Origin: Clostridium massiliamazoniense
GTDB taxonomy: Bacteria > Bacillota > Clostridia > Clostridiales > Clostridiaceae
NCBI RefSeq assembly: GCF_001403635.1
Contig: NZ_LN879468.1
Span: forward strand, 1,240,001-1,304,000
Length of the DNA: 64,000 nucleotides
Direction: 5' to 3'
Part shown: positions 8,808 through 20,166 of the stretch, piece after piece
Layout of the letters: each line of letters begins with the position of its first letter
Numbering within the stretch: position 1 is the stretch's first letter
The notes under the pieces: generated by a model
Database searches by the model: none
Told to the model about the DNA's origin: nothing
The model's input: only the letters and a program-made list of their open reading frames with translations
Made by a program: the position numbers and the translations under genes

Positions 8808-9992
8808 TTAGTGATCTGTCATGTATTCTCTAGTCCAAGGAATATCGTTGTTTACTCCTTTTGAGAATAATATTTGGTGTATATCTAATCCACTATAATG
8901 GAAAGCAGCAGCACATGATGTTAAGTAAAGCTTCCACATTCTTAAGAATCTTTCATCAAACATCTTTTTCTCTTCATCTAAATGCTCTTCAAAGTTTGCT
9001 GCCCAGTGCATTAAAGTTTTCATGTAGTGACGTCTTAAACTTTCAACATCTACTGTTGAGAATCCATGTTCTCCAGCTAAGTATATTTCTTCTCTAAGTG
9101 TTGGAACATATCCGCCTGGGAATATATAAGTTGTTATCCACTTATTTCCTACTAACTCTTTAATGTTTGTTATATTGTGTAGTAAGAATAATCCACCTGG
9201 TTTTAACACAGCATCTATGTTATTGAAGTATACTGGTAAATTTGCACTTCCTACGTGTTCAGCCATTCCTATACTTACTATTTTATCAAATTGTAAACCA
9301 CTCTTTTCTAAATCCATGTAGTCCATTAATTTTATTTCAACTTGGCCTTCTAAACCAGCTTCTTTAATTCTTTCGTTACCTTTTTTGAATTGCTCTTCAC
9401 TTAAAGTAATACCTACAGCTTTAACTCCATATTTTTTAGCAGCTTCGATTACTAAGTAACCCCAACCACATCCGATATCTAATAGGGTTTCACCTTCTTT
9501 AAGGTTTAATTTTGTTAATGTGTGGTATATTTTATTCATTTGAGCATCATAAAGTGAATCATTTTCATTCTTGAAGTATGCACATGAATAACTCATTGTA
9601 GGATCTAACCATAGTGAGTAAAAATCATTTCCTATGTCATAGTGTTTTGCTATGCCTTCTTTATTTTCTTTTTTATTCTTACCTTTGAATTTTCCTAAAG
9701 CTTTCATTAATTTATTTTCACCTAGGAAGCTTCCTTTTCTTCTCATCATACTTTCAACGATTTCTTGATAATCACCTTCAAAATCGATGTCTTTATTCAT
9801 GAAAGCTTCTCCTAATGCTAAACTTGCATCATCTAACAAATCTTTAGCTGAAGGAAACTTATTTATTATAATTGAAAATTTTGGTTCCCCTTCTCCTATA
9901 ACTAATTCTTCACCATCTCCAAATTTTAATGTGAATGGTTGATCGCTTACATTTTTAGCAAATTTCTTTACTAAGATTTTATCTATTGCCAT
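8808..9992 (-). CDS. cfa: Cyclopropane-fatty-acyl-phospholipid synthase
   Basis: Cfa uses S-adenosylmethionine to methylenate cis double bonds of membrane phospholipid acyl chains, stabilising membranes under acid and other stresses. At 394 residues it matches the family. The SAM-binding motif LLDIGCGWGYL lies near residue 169. The preceding KEGIAKHYDIGNDFYSLWL block and the following SCAYFKNENDSL are characteristic Cfa segments. The ATG start has GAGGTG about 5 nt upstream. The gene is monocistronic, with a 409-nt upstream gap and its own terminator. Confidence 0.95.
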   Translation of the reverse strand: MAIDKILVKKFAKNVSDQPFTLKFGDGEELVIGEGEPKFSIIINKFPSAKDLLDDASLALGEAFMNKDIDFEGDYQEIVESMMRRKGSFLGENKLMKALGKFKGKNKKENKEGIAKHYDIGNDFYSLWLDPTMSYSCAYFKNENDSLYDAQMNKIYHTLTKLNLKEGETLLDIGCGWGYLVIEAAKKYGVKAVGITLSEEQFKKGNERIKEAGLEGQVEIKLMDYMDLEKSGLQFDKIVSIGMAEHVGSANLPVYFNNIDAVLKPGGLFLLHNITNIKELVGNKWITTYIFPGGYVPTLREEIYLAGEHGFSTVDVESLRRHYMKTLMHWAANFEEHLDEEKKMFDERFLRMWKLYLTSCAAAFHYSGLDIHQILFSKGVNNDIPWTREYMTDH

Positions 9993-10401
9993 TAGTACAC
10001 CTCTTCATTTACTTTATCATAATTTAGTAATGTATTTTTAATACTTTATTAATACAATTATTATACATCTTTTTATACAATAAATTTAATCCTTGTATTT
10101 TCTTATATTGTTTAATTAAATAAACTTAATGCTATATTAATCAAAATATGTCTATTTTACTCACTTTTCCTTGTCAATATGTCCTAAATAAAGCAGTATT
10201 ACCATAAAGAAGTGAAATATTTATAATTTTAATTTCAATTCTTATAAATAATCTATTTCTCAGCCTTATTTTTATAATTAAACAAAATTTCTTTAGAAAA
10301 ATTATAGAATATATTTCTTTAGATTACATTAATTATGATAATTATTTTTTCTTTTAAGATTATTTTTGCCATTTTAATTACAAATATACATAATAATTTT
10401 T
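9993..10401. other. Intergenic region upstream of cfa
   Basis: About 400 bp of very AT-rich DNA without a credible coding frame. A TATAAT-like -10 for cfa is present on the minus strand (plus coordinates 10060-10065), but the -35 at the right distance is poor. No clear dyad, riboswitch or repeat was seen. Confidence 0.5.
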
Positions 10402-10971
10402 TTATTTTTTACATTTATCTATATAATAATTAACTAGCATTGCTTCTTTAAGTTCTTCATATTCCTTTTCATATCCTAACTCTCTTATTATAGTTAACGC
10501 AAATTCTATAGCAGTGGCTGGCCCCCTACTTGTTATAATATTTCCATCAACCACAACAGGGTCTTCTTTATAGTTAACTTCTCCTATTTTATCTTTAAAT
10601 CCTGGATTAGATGTTGCTATTTTTCCTTTTAATATTCCTGCCTTGTGAAAAACTATAGGTCCTGCACAAATAGCTCCTATTAACTTATCTTCCTCATAAA
10701 ATTTCTTAACATTAGTAATAACAATATTATTATCTCTTAAGTTGTAAGCTCCTGGTAATCCTCCTGGTATTATTAAAGCGTCATAATCACTAAAATCAAC
10801 ATTATTAATTTCAATATCTGCTTCAACTTTTATTCCATGAGCTGTAGTTATACTTTTTCCTGTGACACCACATAAAGTACAGTGAATCCCTGCTCTAGCA
10901 CATACATCTTTAACTGATAATGCTTCTAAAGTCTCACATCCATCAGCTAACATTAATAAAACTTTCTTCAT
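10402..10971 (-). CDS. DJ-1/PfpI (ThiJ) family protein
   Basis: A 189-residue single-domain DJ-1/PfpI protein of the class-I glutamine-amidotransferase fold. The nucleophile elbow GAICAGP holds the expected reactive Cys near residue 104. An early acidic residue in DGCETLEA and a His in AHGIKV fit the family layout. Members act as chaperone/deglycase-like or cysteine-dependent stress proteins; the exact activity cannot be read from sequence. The longest frame begins with GTG at 10980, but that codon overlaps the AAGGAG site. The ATG at 10971, 8 nt downstream of it, is therefore the start. Confidence 0.88.
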   Translation of the reverse strand: MKKVLLMLADGCETLEALSVKDVCARAGIHCTLCGVTGKSITTAHGIKVEADIEINNVDFSDYDALIIPGGLPGAYNLRDNNIVITNVKKFYEEDKLIGAICAGPIVFHKAGILKGKIATSNPGFKDKIGEVNYKEDPVVVDGNIITSRGPATAIEFALTIIRELGYEKEYEELKEAMLVNYYIDKCKK

Positions 10972-11021
10972 AAAAATCACTCCTTAATTAAAATCTTGTT
11001 GAACTAATTATATCAAAACTA

Positions 11022-11061
11022 CAAAAAAAAATCAGAAGAATGAACTAAATCATTCCTCTGA
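11022..11061 (-). terminator. Terminator of the parE-parC operon
   Basis: A 12-bp stem with one G:U pair (11032-11043 with 11050-11061) is followed on the minus strand by nine Ts. It lies 26 nt past the parC stop codon. Confidence 0.88.
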
Positions 11062-11086
11062 AATCATAATAAAAAACTAATAAAAA

Positions 11087-14008
11087 TTATTTAATAGTTA
11101 CTGTTTTTATGAAATCATCCATAAGAACCATCATCATAGAATTTCCTCTTCCAGCTCTATTTTGTAATTTTATTTCTTTTACATCAACTTCTTTTTTCTC
11201 TTTATTTCTAGAAGTTAATATTAGTTTTTTATAGTTAGAATACTCTTCTATTTCTCCATCTCTATTAACTATATTTTCAATAGTTATACATTTTCCAAAA
11301 ATAACTTCATCTTCATCCTTCAAGCTTATAGCTGTTACACCTGAAGAGATTCTTCCCATAGGATTAATGCTCTCTGATTGGAACTTAATAGTCATGGCAT
11401 TTTTACTTACTATTATAATTTGTGAATTATCACCTTCACTTAAATCTACAGCAACAACTTCATCTCCATTGCCTTTAAACTTATATGCTATTAAATTATT
11501 GAACTTCCCTTCAAATTCCTTAAGAACAGACTTTCTAATCAATCCATTCTTAGTATAAGTATAAACATAAACTTTTTCTCTATTATATGAATCATCGCTT
11601 AAAGAAACTACTCTAACTACAACTTCCTCATCACTATAGTTATCAACAATATCTTGAAGCTTTAATTGCTTTTTATTTTGAACCATATTACTTTGGAACT
11701 TATAAACATTACCTTTATTAGTAAATAAAAGAATATGTTCAAGTGAATTTGTACTCACCTTTTCATAACTATCTTGAGATGGACCATCATATATCTTTAT
11801 ATGACCTTTTTTGTTTACACCTAAAATAAACTCAGTAAATTCATAACTTTCTACTTCTTCAATATCCTCTATTTTATTTTCTTTACTTAATAAGCATAAA
11901 TCTGTTCCTAATATATTTCTATCTACAAGTTCTAATTCAGGTTCTTGTACAGTAAATTCTAAATTATTTCTTGTTTTAACTTTAAAGAATCCTTTTTCTT
12001 TATTACTATCTTCATAGAACACTTTAACTAATTCATCATCACCCTTAAGTTTTAATGACATTAATTTAGTATAATTAGTTACAAACTTATCTAAAGTTGT
12101 TTTCTTTATTAATCCATTAGCTGTAATAAATTTAAAACTCTTTGATGGAGTAAAACTATCTACAGATTTAACATCAATTATTGCTTCTTCATTTAAATCA
12201 AGTGCTTTTATTAACTCTTCTAGCTTTTCTCCTTTATCCTTCCATTTTCCTTCTGGAATATCATAGGTCTTATATTTATACATATTACCCTTATTAGTAA
12301 ATAATAATAATAATTCCTTAGTATTAGACTTAACTAGATGTTTAAGATAATCACCTTCTCTGTAGTCTATATCTTTTTCATCAGCATTTGAACGATTATA
12401 AGTCTTTAATGGTAATCTCTTAATGAATCCTTCATTAGACACTGTTACCATAACATCTTCTACTACTATAAGTTCATCTAAATCTATTTTAGCTTCACTT
12501 TCATCTTCAACCATCATAGTTCTTCTTTCATCACCATAGGTATCTGAAACTTCTTTAAGCTCTTTTTTAATAACTTCTAATAAAACTTTCTCATCAGATA
12601 ATATTTTTCTTAACTCTTTTATTTTCTTTTCGAGTTCCTTATATTCCTTTTTAAATACATTTATTTCAAGACCTGTAAGTCTATAAAGCATTAATTCTAA
12701 AATAGCTTCGGCTTGTGGGTCAGTAAATCCATAATTAGATACTAAATTTCCATGAGCATCTTTTTTAGACTTTGATTCCCTAATAGTTTTAATAATTTCA
12801 TCTAAGATATCAATAGCTTTAATAAATCCTTCTACAATGTGGAATCTTTTTTCAGCTATCTCAAGTTCTCTTTGAGTTCTTCTTGTTATAACCTCTTTTT
12901 GATGGTTAACATAATGAGTTATAATTGTTTTTAATCCCATCGTTTCTGGTTTTCCATCTGCTAAGGCAACCATATTAAAACTTATATTTCCTTGAAGGTC
13001 TGTTTTCTTAAATAAATATTTCAAAACTTTATCTGCTACATCTTCATCAACATTTTTCTTAAACTCAATAACTGCTCTTATACCTGTTCTATCAGATTCA
13101 TCTCTAATATCACTTATTGGTTCTAAAGCTTTTGAATGCTTCTTATCAGCTGTCATTTCAGAAATTCCTTGAAGAATTTTAGCCTTATTTTTTCTATAAG
13201 GGAACTCTGTTATAACTATTCCTAATCTCCCATTTTCAAGTTTTTCTATGGAAGCTTTAGCTCTTAAAGTAACCTTTCCTTCTCCTGTTTCATAAGCACT
13301 TCTTAAGGATTTTTTACCTATTAAAACACCACCTGTAGGAAGGTCTGGTCCTTTAACATAATTCATTAATTCTTCAGTTGTAATTTCCTTATTATCTATA
13401 TAAGCTAAGGTTCCATCAATAACTTCTCTTAAGTTATGTGGTGGTATATTAGTAGCTAATCCTACAGCAATACCAAAAGTACCATTAACTAAAAGGTTTG
13501 GATATCTAGCTGGTAATACCTTAGGTTCCATTTCTGAATCAGAATAGTTTGGAACCATATCCACAACATTTTTATCTATATCTCTAAGCATCTCCATAGA
13601 TATACTTGAAAGTCTAGCTTCAGTATATCTCATAGCAGCTGCTCCATCTCCATCAATTGATCCCCAGTTTCCGTGCCCATCAATTAATGGAGCTCTTGTA
13701 CTAAAGTTTTGAGCTAAAATTACCATAGCATCATAAACTGAACTATCTCCATGCGGATGATACTTACCAAGTATATCCCCAACTATTCTAGCTGACTTAT
13801 AATAAGGTTTGTCTGGAAAAGCCTTTAACATATAAGCTCCGTAAAGAATTCTTCTATGAACAGGCTTTAAACCATCTCTTACATCTGGAAGTGCTCTATC
13901 TTTTGCGACTTCAACTGCATAAGGAAGATAGTTATCAGGCATAACTTCTTCAAGTGGCATTCTAATAATATTATTATCCTTAGGTATTTCAACCTTCTTC
14001 TTTGCCAT
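11087..14008 (-). CDS. parC: DNA topoisomerase IV subunit A (type IIA, ParC/GyrA family)
   Basis: The 973-residue protein is the breakage-reunion subunit of a type IIA topoisomerase. The quinolone-determining region [20 protein letters not shown] lies near residues 68-87, and the catalytic Tyr is in [11 protein letters not shown] near 127. A coiled-coil and C-terminal beta-pinwheel region follows. The C-terminal tail has many short repeats of the [12 protein letters not shown] type, one per blade. I saw no canonical gyrase GyrA box (QRRGGKG); near the end there is only QNRAGRG, a degenerate version. Together with the non-oriC location this favours topoisomerase IV, though a second gyrase-like enzyme is possible. 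The gap to parE is 13 nt, with AAAGGAGGGG as ribosome site. Confidence 0.87.
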   Translation of the reverse strand: MAKKKVEIPKDNNIIRMPLEEVMPDNYLPYAVEVAKDRALPDVRDGLKPVHRRILYGAYMLKAFPDKPYYKSARIVGDILGKYHPHGDSSVYDAMVILAQNFSTRAPLIDGHGNWGSIDGDGAAAMRYTEARLSSISMEMLRDIDKNVVDMVPNYSDSEMEPKVLPARYPNLLVNGTFGIAVGLATNIPPHNLREVIDGTLAYIDNKEITTEELMNYVKGPDLPTGGVLIGKKSLRSAYETGEGKVTLRAKASIEKLENGRLGIVITEFPYRKNKAKILQGISEMTADKKHSKALEPISDIRDESDRTGIRAVIEFKKNVDEDVADKVLKYLFKKTDLQGNISFNMVALADGKPETMGLKTIITHYVNHQKEVITRRTQRELEIAEKRFHIVEGFIKAIDILDEIIKTIRESKSKKDAHGNLVSNYGFTDPQAEAILELMLYRLTGLEINVFKKEYKELEKKIKELRKILSDEKVLLEVIKKELKEVSDTYGDERRTMMVEDESEAKIDLDELIVVEDVMVTVSNEGFIKRLPLKTYNRSNADEKDIDYREGDYLKHLVKSNTKELLLLFTNKGNMYKYKTYDIPEGKWKDKGEKLEELIKALDLNEEAIIDVKSVDSFTPSKSFKFITANGLIKKTTLDKFVTNYTKLMSLKLKGDDELVKVFYEDSNKEKGFFKVKTRNNLEFTVQEPELELVDRNILGTDLCLLSKENKIEDIEEVESYEFTEFILGVNKKGHIKIYDGPSQDSYEKVSTNSLEHILLFTNKGNVYKFQSNMVQNKKQLKLQDIVDNYSDEEVVVRVVSLSDDSYNREKVYVYTYTKNGLIRKSVLKEFEGKFNNLIAYKFKGNGDEVVAVDLSEGDNSQIIIVSKNAMTIKFQSESINPMGRISSGVTAISLKDEDEVIFGKCITIENIVNRDGEIEEYSNYKKLILTSRNKEKKEVDVKEIKLQNRAGRGNSMMMVLMDDFIKTVTIK

Positions 14009-14021
14009 TTAATCCCCTCCT

Positions 14022-15974
14022 TTAGAATTCACCATATTTATACATATATTTTTTTCTAGGCTCAACAACATCACCCATAAGTAACGAAACCATCTTCTCA
14101 GCCTTTGCAGCATCTTCTATGGTAACTTGTACTAAAGTTCTAGTTTCTGGATTTAAAGTTGTTTCCCAAAGTTGATCTGGATTCATTTCCCCAAGACCTT
14201 TAAATCTTTGAATTAATGCTCCTTTTCCAACTTTCTTTTTAGCCTTTTCTAGTTCCTCATCACTATATGCATAAATTGTTTTTTCATTTTTTCCTGTTTT
14301 ATAAACTTTATATAAAGGAGGTTGCGCTAAATATAAATGACCATTAGCTATTAAAGGTCTCATATATCTATAGATGTAAGTCATCCACAAAGTTCTAATG
14401 TGATATCCATCTACATCAGCATCACTCATTATTATTATTTTGTCATACTTTAAGTCCGCTTCCTTATAGTTATCTAAAGTTCCTGTACCTACTGCTGTAT
14501 TAAATATTTTAAGCTCCTCTGAAGCTAAAACATTTTCTAACTTTTGCTTTTCAGTATTCATTATTTTACCCTTTGAAGGCATTATTGTTTGGAATCTTCT
14601 ATCCCTAGCTTGTTTAGCAGAACCACCAGCTGAGTCTCCCTCAACTACGATAAATTCATTTACAGTATTGTCTTTTAAAGTACAAACTGCAACTTTCCCA
14701 GCTAAAGGAGCAGTTCCTTTTCCTATTTTCTTTTTCTCTGCTTCATTTATTTTTTTTATTTTCTCTCTTCTTGCAGCAGCATCTATAGCATTATTTATAA
14801 TCATAGTTGCTACTACCTTATTATCTTCTATCCACTCTGAAAATTTAGTATAAGCTAAGTCATTCATCATAGTGTAAGCTTCATTATTTCCAAGCTTTGT
14901 TTTTGTTTGTCCTTCAAAAACAGGGTTGGTTATTTTGATTCTTACAATAGCAGTCATGCCTTCTCTTATATCGTCACCTTCAAATTCCTTATCTTTTTCT
15001 TTAATAAGATTAAGCTTTTTAGCTCCTTCTTTGAAAGCTCTAGTCATTCCAGTTTTAAAACCTGTTTCATGAGTACCTGCTTCAGTAGTAGGTATATTAT
15101 TAACATAACTTGCTATATTTTCAGTAGTTGAATCTGTAAATTGAAGACAAACCTCTCCATACATTTGAATATTATTTACAGTTCTTTCTCCTTCGAAAGA
15201 AACAGGATCTTGATGAAGAGGTGTTTTACTTTCATTTAAATATGCTATAAAATCAAGTAATCCTCTTTCTGAATAATATTCCTTTTCTACAGATTCTTCT
15301 TTTCTATTATCAATTAATTTAAGCCTCATGCCCTTATTTTGAAAAGCTAATTCTTGAAGTCTTTCATCTATTACATCAAACTTAAAATCACTTGTTGAGA
15401 ATACTTCTTTATCTGGTAAAAAAGTAACTCTTGTTCCAGTTTCATTTTTGTTAACCTTTCCTACAACTTCTAAAGGTGTAATTGCAGTTCCTGGCATTAC
15501 CTTATCTAATTCTTTATCATAAGCATATTCAAATCTTTGTCTATGTAATTTCCCATCTCTTTTTACTTCAACTTCTAACCACTTTGATAAGGCATTAACT
15601 ACAGCAGCACCTACTCCATGAAGTCCTCCAGAAGTTTTGTAGTTACTATTATTAAATTTTCCTCCAGTATGTAATTCAGTAAATACCATCTCTACACCTG
15701 ATTTATTCTTTGTTGGATGCATTCCTGTTGGTATTCCTCTACCATCATCAACTATAGTTACACTTTTATCTTTATTTAAAATAACCTCTGCATATGTACC
15801 ATAACCATTAGATATTTCATCTATAGCATTATCTAAAATTTCCCATATACAATGATGCAACCCTTTAGTTCCTGTTGAACCTATATACATACCTGGTCTT
15901 ACTCTTACCGGTTCTAACTTTTCTAAAGACGTAAGAGAATTCACATCATAATTCTTGTTTATTTCATTAGACAT
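14022..15974 (-). CDS. parE: DNA topoisomerase IV subunit B (ParE/GyrB family)
   Basis: This is the ATPase subunit paired with the adjacent subunit A, used to decatenate daughter chromosomes. The GHKL ATP-binding motifs are in order: DNAIDE near residue 48, DDGRGIPTG near 78, GGLHGVGA near 117. The TOPRIM metal-binding residues are EGDSAGG near 445 and SDADVDG near 516. Length is 650, normal for a Gram-positive ParE. An in-frame stop lies 18 nt before the ATG, which fixes the start. The Shine-Dalgarno there is weak (GGAA only), although a strong GGGAGG sequence lies about 60 nt further upstream. Gyrase and topoisomerase IV cannot be fully separated by eye. Confidence 0.88.
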   Translation of the reverse strand: MSNEINKNYDVNSLTSLEKLEPVRVRPGMYIGSTGTKGLHHCIWEILDNAIDEISNGYGTYAEVILNKDKSVTIVDDGRGIPTGMHPTKNKSGVEMVFTELHTGGKFNNSNYKTSGGLHGVGAAVVNALSKWLEVEVKRDGKLHRQRFEYAYDKELDKVMPGTAITPLEVVGKVNKNETGTRVTFLPDKEVFSTSDFKFDVIDERLQELAFQNKGMRLKLIDNRKEESVEKEYYSERGLLDFIAYLNESKTPLHQDPVSFEGERTVNNIQMYGEVCLQFTDSTTENIASYVNNIPTTEAGTHETGFKTGMTRAFKEGAKKLNLIKEKDKEFEGDDIREGMTAIVRIKITNPVFEGQTKTKLGNNEAYTMMNDLAYTKFSEWIEDNKVVATMIINNAIDAAARREKIKKINEAEKKKIGKGTAPLAGKVAVCTLKDNTVNEFIVVEGDSAGGSAKQARDRRFQTIMPSKGKIMNTEKQKLENVLASEELKIFNTAVGTGTLDNYKEADLKYDKIIIMSDADVDGYHIRTLWMTYIYRYMRPLIANGHLYLAQPPLYKVYKTGKNEKTIYAYSDEELEKAKKKVGKGALIQRFKGLGEMNPDQLWETTLNPETRTLVQVTIEDAAKAEKMVSLLMGDVVEPRKKYMYKYGEF

Positions 15975-16060
15975 TAAATTCCGTTGCCAGAATTATATAA
16001 AATTTTTCACATTTTATATTATTACTGCAACAGTCACCTCCCTCCATAAAGTTCAAAACT

Positions 16061-17101
16061 CTATTTTAAATCATTATATATTTCTATAAGTCTATTCACA
16101 GCATCCTCTATGGACTCTATATGAAAGTTATCTAAAAATTCATTTTTCTTAGTTCCAAAAACATACATAGGGTCATAATACTTTTCCATAAGTTCCATGG
16201 CTACTTTCTTATAGTCTCCCTTTTTCACTAATTCCATGTAATAATTAGCTTTTTCTTCGCTAATATGTTTTCCTAACACATTTATTGCTTGATTTATCTC
16301 ATCCTTTGCTGTATCAAAAGCAGTATATTCTTTAACTAATCTTTCAGCTCTTGTTTCTAAATCAGCTGTAAGATAAATCTTTTTACCTCTATGTAATGAA
16401 TCCCATAAACATTGTGTTATTAATATTTTATAGAGTCTTCTACTTTCACCTTCTGTGAACACTATGTTATTTTTCCTAGTTCTTAGCTGATTATAAACCA
16501 TAGTCTCAAATTTTTTCTGAGAATGACAATCTCCTAAACCAACACCACCAAGTATTGAACCTCTGTGATTTGCAGCCTTTTCAATATCTAGTATGTTATA
16601 ACCTTTTTCTTTTAATCTATATAATATTTCTGTTTTTCCTATTCCAGTATTACCATATAGTACTATAAATTTCACTTTATTGCAATATTCTTCCAGTTTT
16701 TGAACCATAAAAGCTCTATAACTTTTATATCCACCCTTCAATTTTAAAACATGTATTCCTATACTATTTAAAAGAGAATGTATACTTCCACTTCTCATGC
16801 CACCTCTAGCACAATATATAACAATTTTCTTATTTTCATTTGCCTTTATTAACTTTTGAAATTCTTTAAAAATTAATGGAAGTCTAGCTGAAACAAATTC
16901 AATACCTTGCATTTTAGCCTTTTCAACGCTTTCTCTAACATAAGTAGTTCCAACTATTTCCCTTTCTTTATCTTGAAGAATGGGTATATTAACTGAACCT
17001 TCTATTGCATCCTCCAAAAATTCACTTTCACTTCTGACGTCAACAAAAATATACTCCTCTTCATTTCCGTATATCTCTGAATACTCAATGATTCCAAACA
17101 T
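16061..17101 (-). CDS. mnmH: tRNA 2-selenouridine synthase (MnmH/SelU)
   Basis: MnmH replaces sulfur with selenium in wobble 2-thiouridine of tRNAs, via a geranylated intermediate, using selenophosphate. The 346-residue protein has an N-terminal rhodanese domain with active Cys in YCARGGMRSGS (near residue 96). A P-loop domain starts at LYGNTGIGKT (near 147), the arrangement unique to this family. The ATG is preceded by AAGGTGG at 8 nt. Its presence implies that the organism makes selenophosphate, so a selD gene should lie outside the window. It is not obviously cotranscribed with parE upstream, which is 86 nt away. Confidence 0.94.
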   Translation of the reverse strand: MFGIIEYSEIYGNEEEYIFVDVRSESEFLEDAIEGSVNIPILQDKEREIVGTTYVRESVEKAKMQGIEFVSARLPLIFKEFQKLIKANENKKIVIYCARGGMRSGSIHSLLNSIGIHVLKLKGGYKSYRAFMVQKLEEYCNKVKFIVLYGNTGIGKTEILYRLKEKGYNILDIEKAANHRGSILGGVGLGDCHSQKKFETMVYNQLRTRKNNIVFTEGESRRLYKILITQCLWDSLHRGKKIYLTADLETRAERLVKEYTAFDTAKDEINQAINVLGKHISEEKANYYMELVKKGDYKKVAMELMEKYYDPMYVFGTKKNEFLDNFHIESIEDAVNRLIEIYNDLK

Positions 17102-17194
17102 ATATACACCACCTTATTATCACTAAATTTTAGTATAATTTTTTTAATCTTAGTTGTCAAATAGCTGATAACAACTAGTTTTCTAGAAAAAATT

Positions 17195-17218
17195 AAAGAC
17201 ACCATTATTGGTGTCTTT
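17195..17218 (-). terminator. Terminator of the glycosyltransferase gene
   Basis: A 10-bp perfect stem (17195-17204 with 17209-17218) with loop TTAT overlaps the stop codon of the glycosyltransferase gene. AATTTTTTC follows on the minus strand. Confidence 0.85.
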
Positions 17219-18632
17219 ACATTTCATATATTCCAAGTTGTCTAACATGTTTTGTATGTGACCACTCTTTATTATCCTTATTAGCTATTCCTATTATAGT
17301 TATAGGTATCCAACTTACAACATATACCATAGATCCTAAAGCTCTTATTACCTCTGATTTTGTTTCAGTACCTAATATTTGTACAGCTAATCCAAAATAA
17401 ATTGCTCCATATATTAAATTAAACATTGTTAATAATGCTGTTTGACCTAATATAGATAAATTTACAACGAAAAATGGCTGTAAAAATGCTATTATTAAAA
17501 ATAATACTAAGGCTCCTGTTCCACGTTTGATGTTTGTCTTATCTTTTATTAACATGAAGCCAACAAAACCAACTTCTGCAATACATATAAATGCCCACAA
17601 TCCATCAAAGAATATGTAGTTATTGATGAATTCTCTTGATGAATTTATAATCATAAATATAAATATAACAAAAGGTAATGATAAACCAAATATAGCTGTT
17701 ATGAATGGTTGTATTACATACATTGCACAGTCAAAAGCAACCATACTTCTTTCTTTTATAGCTTTTTTAAATAATGGAATAGCATATCTGCTTGCTACAT
17801 CAGCAAAACCTTGCATCCATCTTTTTCTTTGCTTCCAAGAATCATTAAATTCTAAAGGTTTCTCATCGTATATTAAAGCGTCATCTGCAACACCTATTTT
17901 TTTATTGTTAAGAACTAATTTACAAGAAAATTCTAAATCTTCTGTCAAGCAAGTTGCTCCCCAACCTAACTTCTTTAAAATTTCCGTACTTAAAGCAAAT
18001 CCAGTTCCTCCTAATTGAGCTGATAATCCTAATCTATCTCGTCCATACTGTAATCTTCTAGCAGTACTAGCAAGAGATGCTTCACATGATTCTGTTACCC
18101 ATGAATCCTTTGCATTTTTAGTATCAATAAAACATTGAACAACTTCATAGCCTTCACACATTTTATTGTTTATTTTTGTTAAAAAGTCCTTATGAACTAA
18201 ATTATCTGCATCAAATATTGCTATAGCATCATATTTTTTCTTCATTTTGAACAGCTTATCAAACATCCACTCAAGAGCATAACCTTTTCCTCTTTTATCT
18301 TTGTTAAATCTCTCGTAAACATTTGCCCCATGTCTTCTAGCAACTTTTGCTGTTGAATCTGTACAATTATCAGCAATCACATACACATCATAAAGGGCTT
18401 TGGGATAATCTATTTGATTGAAGCTATCTACCAAGTTGCCTATTACTACTTCTTCATTATGCGCCGAAACTATAAGTGCAAAGCTATTCTTAGGTTTATG
18501 TTCTATTTTTTCTTTTCCTATATCTTTCTTAATTGCCCTTGCTCCAATAATTCCAATGAAAAAATGGTATAAAGTAATAGAAAGCATGATTAAAAGAAAC
18601 AGAATAGTAATGGTTAAAAAGAATATCGCCAT
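17217..18632 (-). CDS. Membrane-bound family 2 glycosyltransferase (BcsA/NodC-like)
   Basis: A processive-type GT2 enzyme of 471 residues. There is one N-terminal membrane segment (about 3-28) and a cytoplasmic catalytic domain. The conserved residues are the nucleotide-sugar DxD-like FDADN near 138, the acid TEDLEF near 229 and QRKRW (QxxRW) near 267. Four to five membrane segments follow from about 300 to 450. This D,D,D,QxxRW set is found in cellulose, chitin, hyaluronan and poly-GlcNAc synthases. The sugar and product cannot be deduced. No partner genes (deacetylase, PilZ protein, export channel) lie next to it. AGGAGTG precedes the ATG. Confidence 0.88.
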   Translation of the reverse strand: MAIFFLTITILFLLIMLSITLYHFFIGIIGARAIKKDIGKEKIEHKPKNSFALIVSAHNEEVVIGNLVDSFNQIDYPKALYDVYVIADNCTDSTAKVARRHGANVYERFNKDKRGKGYALEWMFDKLFKMKKKYDAIAIFDADNLVHKDFLTKINNKMCEGYEVVQCFIDTKNAKDSWVTESCEASLASTARRLQYGRDRLGLSAQLGGTGFALSTEILKKLGWGATCLTEDLEFSCKLVLNNKKIGVADDALIYDEKPLEFNDSWKQRKRWMQGFADVASRYAIPLFKKAIKERSMVAFDCAMYVIQPFITAIFGLSLPFVIFIFMIINSSREFINNYIFFDGLWAFICIAEVGFVGFMLIKDKTNIKRGTGALVLFLIIAFLQPFFVVNLSILGQTALLTMFNLIYGAIYFGLAVQILGTETKSEVIRALGSMVYVVSWIPITIIGIANKDNKEWSHTKHVRQLGIYEM

Positions 18633-19059
18633 TTCTTGTCACTCCTAAGCTTTAAATTAACTACTAAATATTAATTTACTTCAATTTAAAAATTCTTAAT
18701 TCATTGCTAATAAATATTATATTATTTATTAAGGTAAAATTCAAACTCTTTATATTTTTTTAATGATTTTTTTTTATTAGCCTTCTTTTATTTACAAATA
18801 TACAACTCATATAAATTCTTTGTTAAAATTACCTAAACTAAGAATAATCTTTTTTTTATTTTTAATATATTTAACTAAAAAAATGTAATATAAAATATTA
18901 TTTATAAAAACAATAAATTTTATTGTTAAGATAATTTTAAAATTCTTAATATAACTATTTTATATTACACTTTTCCAAATTACAATAGTTTATTGGAAAT
19001 ATTTAGAAATCATTTCCAATAAACTATTTCTTTATATATTTATAAACTTCCCTAAAATA
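18633..19059. other. Intergenic region between ilvC and the glycosyltransferase gene
   Basis: About 430 bp, very AT-rich, no credible ORF. It holds the end-of-operon hairpin (18984-19028) and a short palindrome at 18909-18927 (AACAATAAA then TTTATTGTT around one T). It must also contain the glycosyltransferase promoter on the minus strand, for which I see no clear consensus. Confidence 0.5.
18984..19028 (-). terminator. Hairpin at the end of the ilv-leu operon
   Basis: A perfect 17-bp stem (18984-19000 with 19012-19028) and an 11-nt loop lie 31 nt beyond the ilvC stop. The tail on the minus strand is only moderately U-rich. The hairpin is therefore either a terminator or a 3'-end stabiliser of the long operon mRNA. 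Confidence 0.7.
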
Positions 19060-20076
<1,017 letters not shown>

Positions 20077-20166
20077 CTACAAATTATATTTTTGCTTACT
20101 ATTAAATTCCCAATCCACACCACAACACCATTTGCCATTTTATTAAATTCATTTTTAATTTATTAT

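Noticed and set aside
15975-16050. Alternative upstream start for parE behind the strong GGGAGG near 16040
   Set aside because: An in-frame TAA lies 18 nt before the annotated ATG, so the strong site cannot serve parE directly.
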